A DNA stretch of 64,000 nucleotides, from assembly GCA_015956445.1 (NCBI GenBank), contig WIUZ02000001.1:1302001-1366000 (forward strand). The letters are read 5' to 3'. The position numbers were made by a program, and so were the translations under genes. Origin of the DNA: Thelephora terrestris. Taxonomy: Eukaryota > Basidiomycota > Agaricomycetes > Thelephorales > Thelephoraceae. Below, piece after piece: positions 46,178 to 56,894 of this stretch (position 1 is the stretch's first letter; every line of letters begins with the position of its first letter). The notes beneath the pieces were generated by a model that saw only the letters and a list, made by a program, of their open reading frames with translations, did not search any database and was not told the DNA's origin.

Positions 46178-46522
46178 TCAATACTTCTCGAATTCAGCGC
46201 ATCCAACTTCGCTTTTTGTGGAGCTGTGGATCTTTTTTTCAGTTATATTTATGAGCTGAGAGCAATCTCTCGTACCTCGCCCTGTTTTCTCGGGCAGGTC
46301 CGTGTCCCCACCACCGACTACCTTTGGCACTCCAGGTGAGCCCTCATCTACGTCAAGTCGGGAGTGAGTGTGCTGAATTGTTCCATTCTCAAAGAACCTG
46401 CCATCGCTTTGGTGGGCAGTGACATGCAGCATCCCAGCGTGTTTTTTATTCCAAGCTGGTTTAGGGTTGTCCTCCTCGTCAGAAGAGGGCTGAGAGGCTG
46501 GCTCTGGTTGTTTATTTTTAGC
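46178..46522 (-). CDS. Unrecognised acidic/basic N-terminal exon
   Basis: Minus strand, MAKNKQPEPASQPSSDEEDN onward (ATG at about 46520-46522), then KKHAGMLHVTAHQSDGRFFE. It is open to about 46178. It looks like the disordered N-terminus of a chromatin or transposon-associated protein, but no domain is recognised. It lies divergent to the zinc-finger frame at 46625, about 100 bp away. Confidence 0.35.
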   Translation of the reverse strand, partial: AKNKQPEPASQPSSDEEDNPKPAWNKKHAGMLHVTAHQSDGRFFENGTIQHTHSRLDVDEGSPGVPKVVGGGDTDLPEKTGRGTRDCSQLINITEKKIHSSTKSEVGCAEFEKY

Positions 46523-46624
46523 CATTTTCTGAGGGATGAGACGCACTGGCAAGGAACCGTGGACGAAGAGAAGATGTGACAAGGCAGTGGGTTGTACGTG
46601 TTTATCCCAACACTCACTTCAGGC

Positions 46625-46948
46625 ATGCAACAAGAAACTTTTTGCAGTAGCTGCGGCAATTTTTTTTCTGCTCGAAAGTACCTGCACTCACACCTCAGCC
46701 AATCTTCAAATCCCCGGTGCAAATCAGCAAGGCAGGCCTTCTTAGCACACCGCCTTCCAGGATACTCGCCACCTGAATCACCGGAGCAATCACCTCCTCC
46801 ACCTCTCCCACTGTCTCCACACAGCCCCACCCTCTCTGATGCCCTTCAATTTGACATGACTAGCCAAGAGCCATCTGGCTCTGAGGATGAAAACCTCAAT
46901 GAAACTCCCGCCATCAGTGAAAAAGACAGTGACAGCAATCACAGCAGT
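46625..46948 (+). pseudogene. C2H2-like zinc-finger exon cut by element B2
   Basis: The plus strand reads MQQETFCSSCGNFFSARKYL then HSHLSQSSNPRC, a C-x2-C ... H-x10-C pattern, followed by a Pro/Ser-rich segment (GYSPPESPEQSPPPPLPL) and an acidic stretch (SGSEDENLNETP). Short N-terminal zinc fingers of this kind precede transposase domains in several basidiomycete DNA transposons. The frame runs into the family B element at 46949, and no downstream coding part was found within the nest. Confidence 0.4.
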
Positions 46949-47091
46949 CACTGGGGGCAAGGGGTGGTGTTCCGGTCCAGAACATTGCAAGTTCATTGCA
47001 AGGAAATGGACGATGTGCCTGGCACAAACTGACCCAGTACATCACAAACACATTCTGAATTTTCCAGGCCAATTTCCTTGCAGTGTTCCGG

Positions 47092-48064
47092 TGAACAGGG
47101 GGTGTGTGGGCTAAGGTCCAATGGGGAGAAGATGGGGTGCCCTGTCAATGTCAATGAAGGTGGTCCTTGGTCGTACAATGCCTCCTAGCTCTGTAGGGAC
47201 ATGTAGGGAACTGTAGGGAATGTGAAGGAAAACATCGGGAACGTCGGGACGTGTAGGGAGACGTAGATAACAAGAGGGAACTAAAGATAAGACGATGAGA
47301 ACTTCGGGAGGTTGGGATCTTCGGGATGATGACGGGACACTAGAGACGACGACAAGAACACAGGGACGCAGGTATGACAACGAGAATGATAGGGAAGACG
47401 CAGGAGACTATAGGGAGACGACGACAACGAGAGGAGAACGATAGGGAGAGGAAAACATGGGAATCAGTCCCCTGGATTGGTCTCTGCTGAGTCTATCGAA
47501 TACAGAGGCTTATATACTAATCTAGGAGGCTCTGAGAACGTAGGAAGCAAGAGGGAACAAACCAAATGATGTCAAAAGACCTAATGACGAGTCTATGACA
47601 TAGAGAGGGCGAGGGATCGAAGGGAACGACCAAGGAAAGAGATGTGGTTGAGAAATGAACCAAAAGGAAGTGATTGAGCATAGGGATCAAGGGATCGAGG
47701 GGGGTGGTGTAGGGAGATATCGCGAAGGTATAGGGAAGTCGGGAGAAGATATAGGGAGGGGTCGCAAATGGTGTAGTGTTGGGAGGGATATAGGGAGGTC
47801 GGGGGGGGGGGGGGTAGCGAGAGATAGAGAGGATACCAAAACATTGGGAAAGTCGCGAAGCATCGGGACGAGTAGGTTAGTATAGGGAAGGGAGTAGTGA
47901 GGTGAAGGGAGATATATGGATATGTAGGGAAGTATAGGGATGCATAGGGAGGGGTAGGGAGGTGTAGAGAGTATAGAAATGTCACAAAACATCGCGAAGC
48001 ATCCCGAGGGAAAGAGACATAGGGGATGTTGCCAACAAGTACTCCAGAGAATGGAGGCATGTCA
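47092..48064 (-). repeat. Solo Ty3-type LTR, TSD CCGG
   Basis: 973 bp from TGAACAGGGGG to GGCATGTCA, with CCGG at 47088-47091 and 48065-48068. Removing the LTR and one CCGG gives GTGTTCCGGGACAG, as in the intact B1. On the minus strand it resembles the LTR at 55534-56539 (CATGTCATAGACTCGTCAT, GACATCATTTTGGTTCGTTCC, a TATATAA box), so it is a related family member. The region has GTAGGGA repeats and a run of 14 G at about 47801-47814. Confidence 0.75.
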
Positions 48065-48288
48065 CCGGGACAGAAAATGGTCAGTACATTCACAGTGTTC
48101 CAGTGATGTTCCCGTTAGGTAATCCATGGGTACATTCAAAATTTTCCCAAAGAAAGTAACCTCAACGTTGACAATCGGTGCATTTACAATGTTCCCAGCA
48201 AGGAAAATTCAAAATGCACCCAAACAGTGTTTTTGCAGTGTTCCGGGGTGGTACATCCAGAATGTACTGGTACCGTCAACTGTGATGT

Positions 48289-49241
48289 CACTGGGGGCAA
48301 GGGGTCAAATACCCAGTGGGTACATGCTGAATACATTGAGATTACAGTCAAAAAGCGATCACAATGTGCCCAGTGGGGAAATTTTGAATACATTCAAAAT
48401 GTGCCAGGCCATGTGTATCCAATGTGCCCAGTGGGTAAATTTTGATTGTGATCACAATGTACTCATCAATGTGATCTCAATGTACCCACTGGGGACATTT
48501 TGATTGTGATCAGAATGTGCCCAGCAATGTGATCTCAATGTGCCCAGTGGGGACATTTTGATTGCAATCACAATGTACCCATCAATGTGTTCACAATGTG
48601 CCCAGCTCATTACATGATGGTTTCTTTCACAATGTTGTCCACAATGTGTTCAGCATGTGCCTGAGCCACTCATTCAAACTTCTTTCACAAAGTATCCAGT
48701 GATGTGTCCATAATGTCCCCAGGGGGTACTTTTTGAAGTAATCACAATGTAATCACAATATTGTTCAATTTCACCATGTATTCTCAAAGGAATCATCATG
48801 TATATGGCTGCACACATTGTGGACACATCACTGGATACTTTGTGAAAGAAGTTTGAATGAGTGGCTCAGGCACATGCTGAACACATTGTGGACAACATTG
48901 TGAAAGAAACCATCATGTAATGAGCTGGGCACATTGTGAACACATTGATGGGTACATTGTGATTGCAATCAAAATGTCCCCACTGGGCACATTGAGATCA
49001 CATTGCTGGGCACATTCTGATCACAATCAAAATGTCCCCAGTGGGTACATTGAGATCACATTGATGAGTACATTGTGATCACAATCAAAATGTACCCACT
49101 GGGCACATTGGATACACATGGCCTGGCACATTTTGAATGTATTCAAAATTTCCCCACTGGGCACATTGTGATCGCTTTTTGACTGTGATCGCAATGTATT
49201 CAGCATGTACCCACTGGGTATTTGACCCCTTGCCCCCAGTG
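48289..49241. mobile_element. Family A foldback element A7 nested in B2, TSD TGT
   Basis: 953 bp, the same length as A1 and very similar to it. The ends are CACTGGGGGCAAGGGG and CCCCTTGCCCCCAGTG, with TGT at 48286-48288 and 49242-49244. The uninterrupted B1 element shows GATGTACTGAGTT at the same place, which is the empty site. Confidence 0.93.
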
Positions 49242-49545
49242 TGTACTGAGTTCGGCAAACATCAGGAACACTGCAGGAACACTGCAAGGAAACCAGAAAA
49301 CTGGGAACATTTTGAATGGGGTTTTCTTTTAATGAGCCACTCAGGGACATCATGGGTATTTCTTTGGAAAAATTCATGATGTTTCCATGGATTACCTAAT
49401 GGGAACACTAAGATCACATGACCAGGAACACCATGAATGTACTGAGCATTTCCTGTGCTGGCAACACTCTAAGGAAATTGGCCTGGACATTTTGAATGTA
49501 TTTACAATGTCCCGGGCTGGGAAACTGGGGTTTGTCCCCAGTGTA

Positions 49546-50947
49546 AAAGGGAAATTCCTTTTTTGGTAATTTTTGCCAAAAGCATTTTTGAGTTGCTTAT
49601 GTAAGCCATCAAAATTTCTTTTTTTGGTAATCCATCAAATATTTTCCAAAAAGGAATTTCCTTTTTGAGAAAGACCCCTCCAAAGGCATTTTTGAGATGC
49701 TTATGTAAGCCATCAAAACTTGCCTTTTTTGGTCGGTCACATGATCTGATTATATAAGCAACATCCACTTTTTTCAGTCACATGACCTGCTTATGTCAGC
49801 CATCAAATTTTCCTTTTTGGGAAAACCACATCACTGGCTTATATAAGCTGACCCAGTCACCTGGTAGTATCATATCGTCGGCATTGCACAACCCGCAGGC
49901 CCAATTGCAATGCCTATCACTGGGAACAAGCCCCTACTTACTGACCAGGTACTTTTTGAATACATTGTAGTTACGTGTCCAATGTACAAACACTTTGCTG
50001 GGCAAGAACAAGTTGAGTTCTTTCAGAATGTACTGAACAATGTAACTACTACTTCCCAGCTCAGTACATTGTGGAAACATTCTAAAAGTACTGAATCATG
50101 TGACCACAATGTCCCTGATTAGTAATTGTTCAGTACTTTTTGATTGTTCCAAAGAAAGTGATCAAAAAGTACCTGTGCTGCACAGTGTGGATTCAATCAA
50201 AATTTACTGGGTCATGTGACCACAAAGTACCAAACTGGTGAATGCTGAGTACTTCTAGAATGTCCTGGGCCCATGTGTCCCAATTTTACCTGAGTGGCTC
50301 AAAGAAAATGTGATCACAAAGTACTGAGACTGGGTAAATCCTGGACACTTTTTGAAAGAAACCAAAATATACCAAATCGTTGCACAGTACTTTTTAAATG
50401 ATTAAGTATATTTTGGTTTCTTTCAAAAAGTGTTCAGGATTTACCCAGTCTCAGTACTTTGTGATCACATTTTCTTTGAGCCACTCAGATAAAATTAGGA
50501 CACATGGACCCAGGACATTCTAGAAGTACTCAGCATTTGCCAGTTTGGTCCTTTGTAGTCACATGACCCAGTAAATTTAGATCGAAACCACAATGTGCAG
50601 CGCAGGTACTTGTTGATCAATTTCTTTGAGACAATCAAAAATTACTGAACAATTACTAATCAGGGACATTGTGGTCACATGATTCAGTACTTTTAGAATG
50701 TTTCCACAATGTACTGAGCTGGGAAGTAGTAGTTACATTGTTCAGTACATTCTGAAAGAACTCAACTTGTTTTTGCCCAGCAAAGTGTTTGTACATTGGA
50801 CACGTAACTACAATGTATTCAAAAATTACCTGGTCAGTAAGTGGGCCCTTGTCCCCAGTGTATTGCATTGCACAAACTACCGGATGCTCGATTGCACAAA
50901 TACGAGATACCATGGTAATGTATACATACTTCTAATAAGGACTACTG
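49546..50947. mobile_element. Partial second copy of the 3-kb palindrome (outer right arm), split by element C2
   Basis: From 49546 (AAAGGGAAATTCC) to 49917 the sequence follows the palindrome arm seen at about 14300-14635 (CTTATGTAAGCCATCAAAA, GGTCGGTCACATGATCTGAT, GTATCATATCGTCGGCATTG). After C2 it resumes TATTGCATTGCACAAACTAC and ends at the tip TAATAAGGACTACTG at 50947. The left part of the element, including the telomere-like tract, is missing. Confidence 0.8.
49918..50860. mobile_element. Family C foldback element C2, TSD TAT
   Basis: 943 bp, from CACTGGGAACAAGCCCC to GGGCCCTTGTCCCCAGTG, flanked by TAT at 49915-49917 and 50861-50863. The parent arm at 14600-14630 reads GCAATGCCTATAGCATTGC, which supports the insertion point. 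Confidence 0.9.
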
Positions 50948-51092
50948 CTTGCCTCACCCACAACTACACCCGAAAAGATCACATTGATCACAAACGAGGT
51001 ACGGTTCATTATGCACTCCTGGCCATTCAGGGGCTAACGTTCCCTAGATCCAGCGTGTTGCAAATGGCGCCAAGGATTCAGACACAAAACAG

Positions 51093-51865
51093 ATGAAGGT
51101 TGACATCCTCAAGCTCATCCCTGAAAAGTATCTACTGGACACTGGTGCTGAGGGTGTTATCAGGAAGGTTGCCGCTTCGTATATTGGCAACCCTGCCCCT
51201 GAGTCGTCGAAGATCTGGAGAGGGTTTAACAATGGCATAACCGCTCGTCTACTATGCCCTGCAAAATACATTGAACAATTCAAAAGGGACCCCAAAGTGT
51301 ACGCATAATGATTTGTTTTTCAAACCTACACCCCAAACACGAAACATAGGACCCGCAAAGATCTCAAGCACAGGCGGCTTTGGCTCATTGATCGGGAAGG
51401 CTCACCTTTCTTCCTGATATTTCTCTACGACAAGGCGATGATGGACCAAACATCTACAAAAGGCCTTTTCCGGGGGCCGCTTCTCATCAAGGCAGGCTTT
51501 TTCCATCCCGGGGGGCGGCTGCTGACAGCCACTTACAGGCATATTGGTACATCTTCCTTGGCCCAAGCGAAGGTGAAACGGTGGGCGCAAAGAAGGGCAA
51601 AAAAAGGGCAACACTGAAATTCACAGCATGCGAACTGTTAAGCCATCGTCGATCTGTTATACGGCCACACAGGTAACTCCATGCACTTGCCTCTATTTTT
51701 ATATCTAATCTTCTCATGTAGGTGTACGTCACATTGAGTGCTATGCTGACATGGGGCATGTCAGACGAGGAGGTTGATCTCTCCTTGATGTATGATGTGC
51801 TTCGACAACAATTCCAAAGTTCTGATGACCCCTGGGTGGCGGAGACACTTCAATGGTGGGATAGG
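51093..51865 (+). pseudogene. DUF6698-like gene remnant
   Basis: The plus strand reads MKVDILKLIPEKYLLDTG, then ESSKIWRGFNNGITARLLCP and AKYIEQFKRDPK. A candidate intron lies at 51296-51349. Next come FLYDKAMMD, STKGLFRGPLLIK, a shifted stretch with HGMR-type residues, PSSICYTATQ, an intron of about 55 nt, then VTLSAMLTWGMSDEEVDLSL and ETLQWWDR before a GTAAGT at 51866. This block order (ARLLCP, FLYD, G-FRG-LL, hGM, YTATQV, WW) is that of DUF6698 proteins of basidiomycetes, whose function is unknown. One stop and a shift lie near 51617. The copia Gag begins about 100 bp downstream. Confidence 0.6.
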
Positions 51866-51963
51866 TAAGTCCTGGGCTTCCCTTGCCAACCTTCATCGCC
51901 GTTCATCAACCGTTTTAAGCCAAATTTGTTATTGGTTGCAGGACTTCCACCTCCCAAAAACAA

Positions 51964-54900
51964 ATGTCTTCTCAACTTACTTCCCTCGTCCCCGTCCTCT
52001 CCGGTCCCAACTACCAACAATGGGCCAGACCAATGCGCTCATACTTGATGTCGCAAGGACAGTGGAGGACGATCCAGAAAACGGAACCTACCCTTGAGGT
52101 ATGGCCAAAGACCGAAGCCCTCTATGACGCCGAGAACATTCTAATGACTCTGGCACAGGAGGGCGGCGATAACCAGGACAAAGTAGATGCATGGGCCGAG
52201 GCAAACAACAAAGCCCTCGGCAACATCCTCCTGTGCCTTGTACCAGACATCCAGTACAAGTACCGAGATGAGACCAACGCTGCCAACCTTCTCAGGACAA
52301 TTGAGAAGGACTATGGAAAGCCGGGTATCATCGGTATCTACCTGGAGTTCAAACATGCGATGGACGTCAGGATCCTCGAAGGACAAGACCCCACACCTGC
52401 CTTAGACAAATTCACATCCCACATTGCCCGACTTGAGAGTAATGGGAAAGACACCATCATTCTCCCGTTCTTCAAAGCGATGATGCTCATGTCAAAGCTC
52501 CCTCTGTCATACAACAACATCCCTCAGGCAGCATGCCAGGTTGACGACATCAGCAAGATTGACATAGATACCCTTTGGTGGGGCATCATCCTCGCATGGG
52601 AACAAACGTCCAATGGTAAAGGCAGACAGCAGGCCCACAGGCTGTCCAACGTACAGTGCGCCCCTGGAAACCCAAATTTCCAGCAGCAGCAGTCTAACGG
52701 AGACCAGCCCCAGGGCCAAGGAGGCCGCGGACGTAACCGTCAAGGAGCCAGAGGCGGCCGAGGAAGGTTCCAACAACAGGCACAGCAGACTGAGGAGTCA
52801 CCTACACCCTCACCCATGCCTCCCTTCTCCCCTCAACCTCCAGTCGCGTCCGGCTCTGGCATGTCAGCCACAGACTACGGCTTTGCCTCCATGGCAACAT
52901 TTCCTCTCCACTCCCTCCCCGTCCATCGTGAAGGTGCAGGAGCTCCCTCCTTCTACCCCTCTGTTCAGAAGGCAAGGGATCTCTCAGCGCGAATAGGCGT
53001 CAAGCCTACGATTGAGACCCTCAAGAGACTGGAGCACTCCTGCGAGCAAACAGTCGACCCTCGCTCCCGTAAAAAGGCGCGTACCCCGCTGGGCAAGGAT
53101 GAGGTAAGTCTGGGATGGTCAAGCGATGAGATGGTTGTTGCGTCCCCCACGTCGGTTGCCGGTCTGTCTGGCTTTGGCGGAAGGTATAAAACAAGAGCTC
53201 GAGTGTTGAGTAACGATACTAACGACTCCACAGCGGCTGAAGATAAACATAATTCTTCAGTAGTAGCTTCCGAATACACTTGTTTGACCTTGTCTGCCCT
53301 GAGTGAAACTGAAGCTGTGTGGATGCTCGACTCTGGGGCATCCCAGCACTTTACCTTCGACCTAAATGATTTCGTTGACTACGAGGCTATTGAACCCATT
53401 CCTCTAAGGACTGCGACAAACTTCACGACTATCATCGGTAAAGGAACAGTGATCCTCTACATAAGCGAAAGAGCCGTCAGACTGAACCCTGTCTACTTTG
53501 TCCCAGACATATCCCACAGGCTACTATCTCTTGGTCAGTTCCTCTAAAGCGGACTCTTCTCGAGGGGGAGTGCTCGCGAAATCACACTTTACAAAGAAGA
53601 AACTGAGTTTCTTACCTTCCACCCTCGAACCGAGGATAACAGTATTTACATCATCAGAACTCTCCTCGGAGCGTAACTCACTGCCACTAGAATTGAAACC
53701 ATTTACAGTGCTGATTTTGAAATCATGCACTGCCGGCTGGCTCACCCCTCTAAAGAAGTGATCCAAAATGCTGGGAAACATGTCAAGGATTTTCCTCATG
53801 TCGAAATCCCAAGAGAGCACCTCTGCACCGGATGCGCACAAGGGAAGATGACAAATAAAACCTTCCCCCCATCCAGTACCAGAGCGACTGCCCCCTTTGA
53901 GCTGATCCATTCGGATCTAAAAACCTTCCCCATTGAATCCTATTGCAAGTACAAGTACTCAATCATCTTCTATGACGACTATACCTCCCATGCCTGGACC
54001 ATGAATTTGCGCACTAAAGATGGCGCACTTGTGGCCACCAGGCACTTCCTGGCAATGGTTGAAACCAAATACCAGAAGAGAGTACGGCGATGGATGTCCG
54101 ATGCCGGGGGAGAGTACATGTCTCTAACATTTACAACAATGCTCAAGGAAAAAGGGATTGAGATCCTCCAATCTATCCCGCATGCACACTAACAAAATGG
54201 TTGCACGGAAAGGATCATTCGAACATTGATGGATAAGGCGGAATCCATGAGACTGCAGGCTTGCCTCCCTCAGTCTTGGTGGGAATTCGCCCTTGACCAC
54301 GCAACTCATGTTTACAATCGAATGCCAAACCGTTGCCTAAATTGGCAGACTCCATTCCAACTACTAAATGGAAGTAAGCCTTTGATTGATCATCTTCGGG
54401 TCCTCGGTTGCGGAGCTTATGTCTTCATCCCGGAAGGAGTACGGGTAAACAAGCTCGCACCTCGATCAGAATTGATGACCTACCTGGGTACCCACCCAGG
54501 AGGGAAAGGATGGATCTTTATGCGCGGACCAAATAATATCGTCTTCTCTGCCGCACAAGCCACCTTTGATGAGTTGCACTTTCCCAAGTGCCCAACTGCC
54601 AGTACACGGCGCAACACTCGGCTGCAACCCACTGCGCTACCTTTACCCAGTCATCACTGTCACAAAGACAGTGACTGCCAGTGTCCCCTTCCAGGAGAAC
54701 AAGAGGGAAATGACGCAGCACCCTCTGCCTGTCCCAAACCTACCCCCAAGCCTTCCCCAAAGGGCAAGGAATGTGCTATTGAGCCCGCACCATGGCCACA
54801 GACGCCGGTGCAATCTAGAGCGCCCAGTTCAGAGCCGCCGAGATCGCCTACCCCCAGCTCTAGCTCTGATTCCAGCCCTGAGGATGCGCCACCCGCTCCG

Positions 54901-55533
54901 CCAACGATTATGCTTCCGTCACCCGAGAAACCTCGGAGGTCTCAGTGCAAGCAAAAAGTACCGGCCAAGCCCGGCAATGTTTACAGAGTTAAACATCCGG
55001 TGGAGGTATTGGGGTCTACCCAGTGTATGAAGGATTGGAAGAAAGTTGTTGGAGATTTCTCCGTAGCACCAAGGCGCGGGCGAAGTTCAGGAGCAAAACC
55101 AGTTCCCGGACCTAGCACACGGCCACTTTTTGAGAGAGAATCCTCCGCTGAGGAAGAGATTGAAGAGGCATCAGAGTCTGAGGACAAAGTGGAGCAGTCC
55201 ATTGAACCGTCGGGGTTCATCACCCCAGAGGAAGACACAGATGCCCTTCTAGCTAGGCTATGCCGGGAAGGGGGAGTAGAACTCCAAAACCTCTTAATTT
55301 CGAAGGCTGTCTCACCAACCGCCAACGAAAAAACTCCAAAAGAATGGAAATACCAAGACATCACCACACTGCCACAGGCTGAGCTCGAGGAATGGAGGAC
55401 AGCTTGCAATGAAGAGTTGGAAGCTCTTCGCAAACACAACGTATACGACCTGGTAGAGCGCCCTCGAGGCCGCAAGGTTATTAAAAACCGCTGGGTATTC
55501 GACCAAAAGCCAGATGGTCGCAAGAAAGCCCGC
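51964..55533 (+). pseudogene. Ty1/copia element: Gag-protease-integrase-partial RT, three in-frame stops
   Basis: One reading frame. Gag starts MSSQLTSLVPVLSGPNYQQW at 51964, with a UBN2-like region and a Gly/Arg-rich nucleic-acid tail (GQGGRGRNRQGARGGRGRFQ, about 52700). The protease motif is AVWMLDSGASQHF (53318-53356). The integrase has MHCRLAHPSKE ... LCTGCAQGKM (HHCC), then ELIHSDLKTFP, DAGGEYMSL and the QNG...ER block. The reverse transcriptase begins at about 55330 (ITTLPQAELEEWRTACNEEL) and reaches NRWVFDQKPDGRKKAR, where the Ty3 element interrupts at 55534. Stops are TAA at 53545-53547, 53674-53676 and 54190-54192; the last lies in HAH-stop-QNG, where CAA would be expected. No 5' LTR is seen between the DUF6698 remnant and Gag. 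This copy cannot move by itself. Confidence 0.8.
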
Positions 55534-56539
55534 TGTCGTGACCGTATTTCGGATACTATCCGGAATCGCGACCTTCTCTCGACTATCGACAACCGCTGCG
55601 CGAGGTCTAGATGACTTCCCTCAGCATTCTCGACTGTCCCGATGAGGATTCGCTGTCCCTTCACTTCGCTACACTTCCCTCTCTCCTTATCCCCCTTCGT
55701 GACATCGCGACGTCCCGACGTTTTCCCCTTTAGACCTGCGACCTGCGCCCCCTCGACCCGCGACCTGTGACCTGCGTTTCTTAGCATTTAGTATCCCTAG
55801 GACTTTGTTTCCTTCACATTCCCTCCCGATCACGTCCCGATCAGTCCCGATCGCGTCCCGACTTTTCAGTACGTTTTATATCTTTAGTTTTCATCTCCCT
55901 ATCTCCATTCCCTGCGTCCCGATCACGTCTCGATCGATCGCCCTGCTTGCGACTCCAGACCTCCCTCTGGTTCGTTTCTCAACCACATTCCTTTCCTTCA
56001 TCATTCCCTTCGATCCCCCGCCTTCCCCATGTCATAGACTCGTCATAAGGTCTCTTGACATCATTTTGGTTCGTTCCCTTTGGTTCCCTTCGTTCTCAGA
56101 GCCCTTAGCATTGTATATAAGGCCCCTGTATTCGATAGACCAGAGAATCACTCAGCAGCGTTCCCTCTCTCTCTCTTCCTCTCTCTCTCTCTCTCTTCTG
56201 AGGCCTGGCAGCGTTGCTACGGTCCTCCCTTCGGTTCCCTCGTCGTCTCGCCCTCGTTCTCGTTGTCCCTCTGGTCTCTCGTGTCCCGCTGGTGTCCCGA
56301 TTTCTGACTCTGTTGTCCCGACGTATCCCGACGTTTCCCTTTGTTTGTTATCGGTAGTTTCGTTCTCTGGCTTTCCCGTTGTCCTCTGCCTCGTTCTCCC
56401 GTTCGTATCCCGACTTTCCCTCTTGCTGTTCATTCACTTCCCGCAGATTCCCTAGAGGCTCGCGCCTCTGAACCGAGGACCCGACCTTCTAACTGCCATC
56501 TCTGCCCTCTCGGACTCCGAAGGTCAAGTGGTTAGTTCA
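55534..56539 (+). repeat. Ty3 5' LTR
   Basis: It starts TGTCGTGACCGTATTTCGG. The 3' limit TTCA at 56536-56539 is inferred from a TGG primer-binding-like start at 56542. It contains TGTATATAAGG near 56112 as a TATA box and CT-rich tracts (CTCTCTCTCT) after it. Confidence 0.8.
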
Positions 56540-56541
56540 TC

Positions 56542-56560
56542 TGGAACCCACGCCGGGACC
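56542..56560 (+). other. Candidate primer binding site
   Basis: TGGAACCCACGCCGGGACC starts two bases after the inferred LTR end. TGG pairs with the CCA of a tRNA 3' end. I cannot name the tRNA. Confidence 0.4.
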
Positions 56561-56894
56561 GGTTTTTCCGTTCCTTTGACTCATTAAGTCTTCCATCATT
56601 CCCTCTACTCGCGCAGAGAAGCGTATCTCTGACCTTCGGGATTATCTGTCTGAGACAGTCCCACCCTTCCCACCCACTTTTAGTGATCCTTTCGTTGAAG
56701 GTTTCTCTCCCCCTTATCCCGCTGTTCCCGATAATTCTTTGGACGTTCCCGACGATTTTGATCTTTTAGATTCCAGTTCCCTTACTTCCCTGGTAGATTC
56801 ATCGCGATCCCCGTTTCATATTCCCTCTTCCACGGTCTCTTCTCTTTCGTCCATAGCTTCACTTTCTCCCAGTCCTCCACCCACACAGCAGACC

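Larger units (their letters stand above)
46949..49543. mobile_element. Family B-like foldback element B2, mosaic, with two nested insertions
   Basis: The left end CACTGGGGGCAAGGGGTGGTG matches B1. The sequence follows B1 to 47091, resumes at 48065 after a solo LTR, is broken again by A7 (48289-49241), and resumes TACTGAGTTCGGCAAACATC. The right end is GGGGTTTGTCCCCAGTG, which is not the inverse of the left. The outer flanks are AGT and TAA, so there is no duplication. It may be a recombinant of two related elements. Confidence 0.7.
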
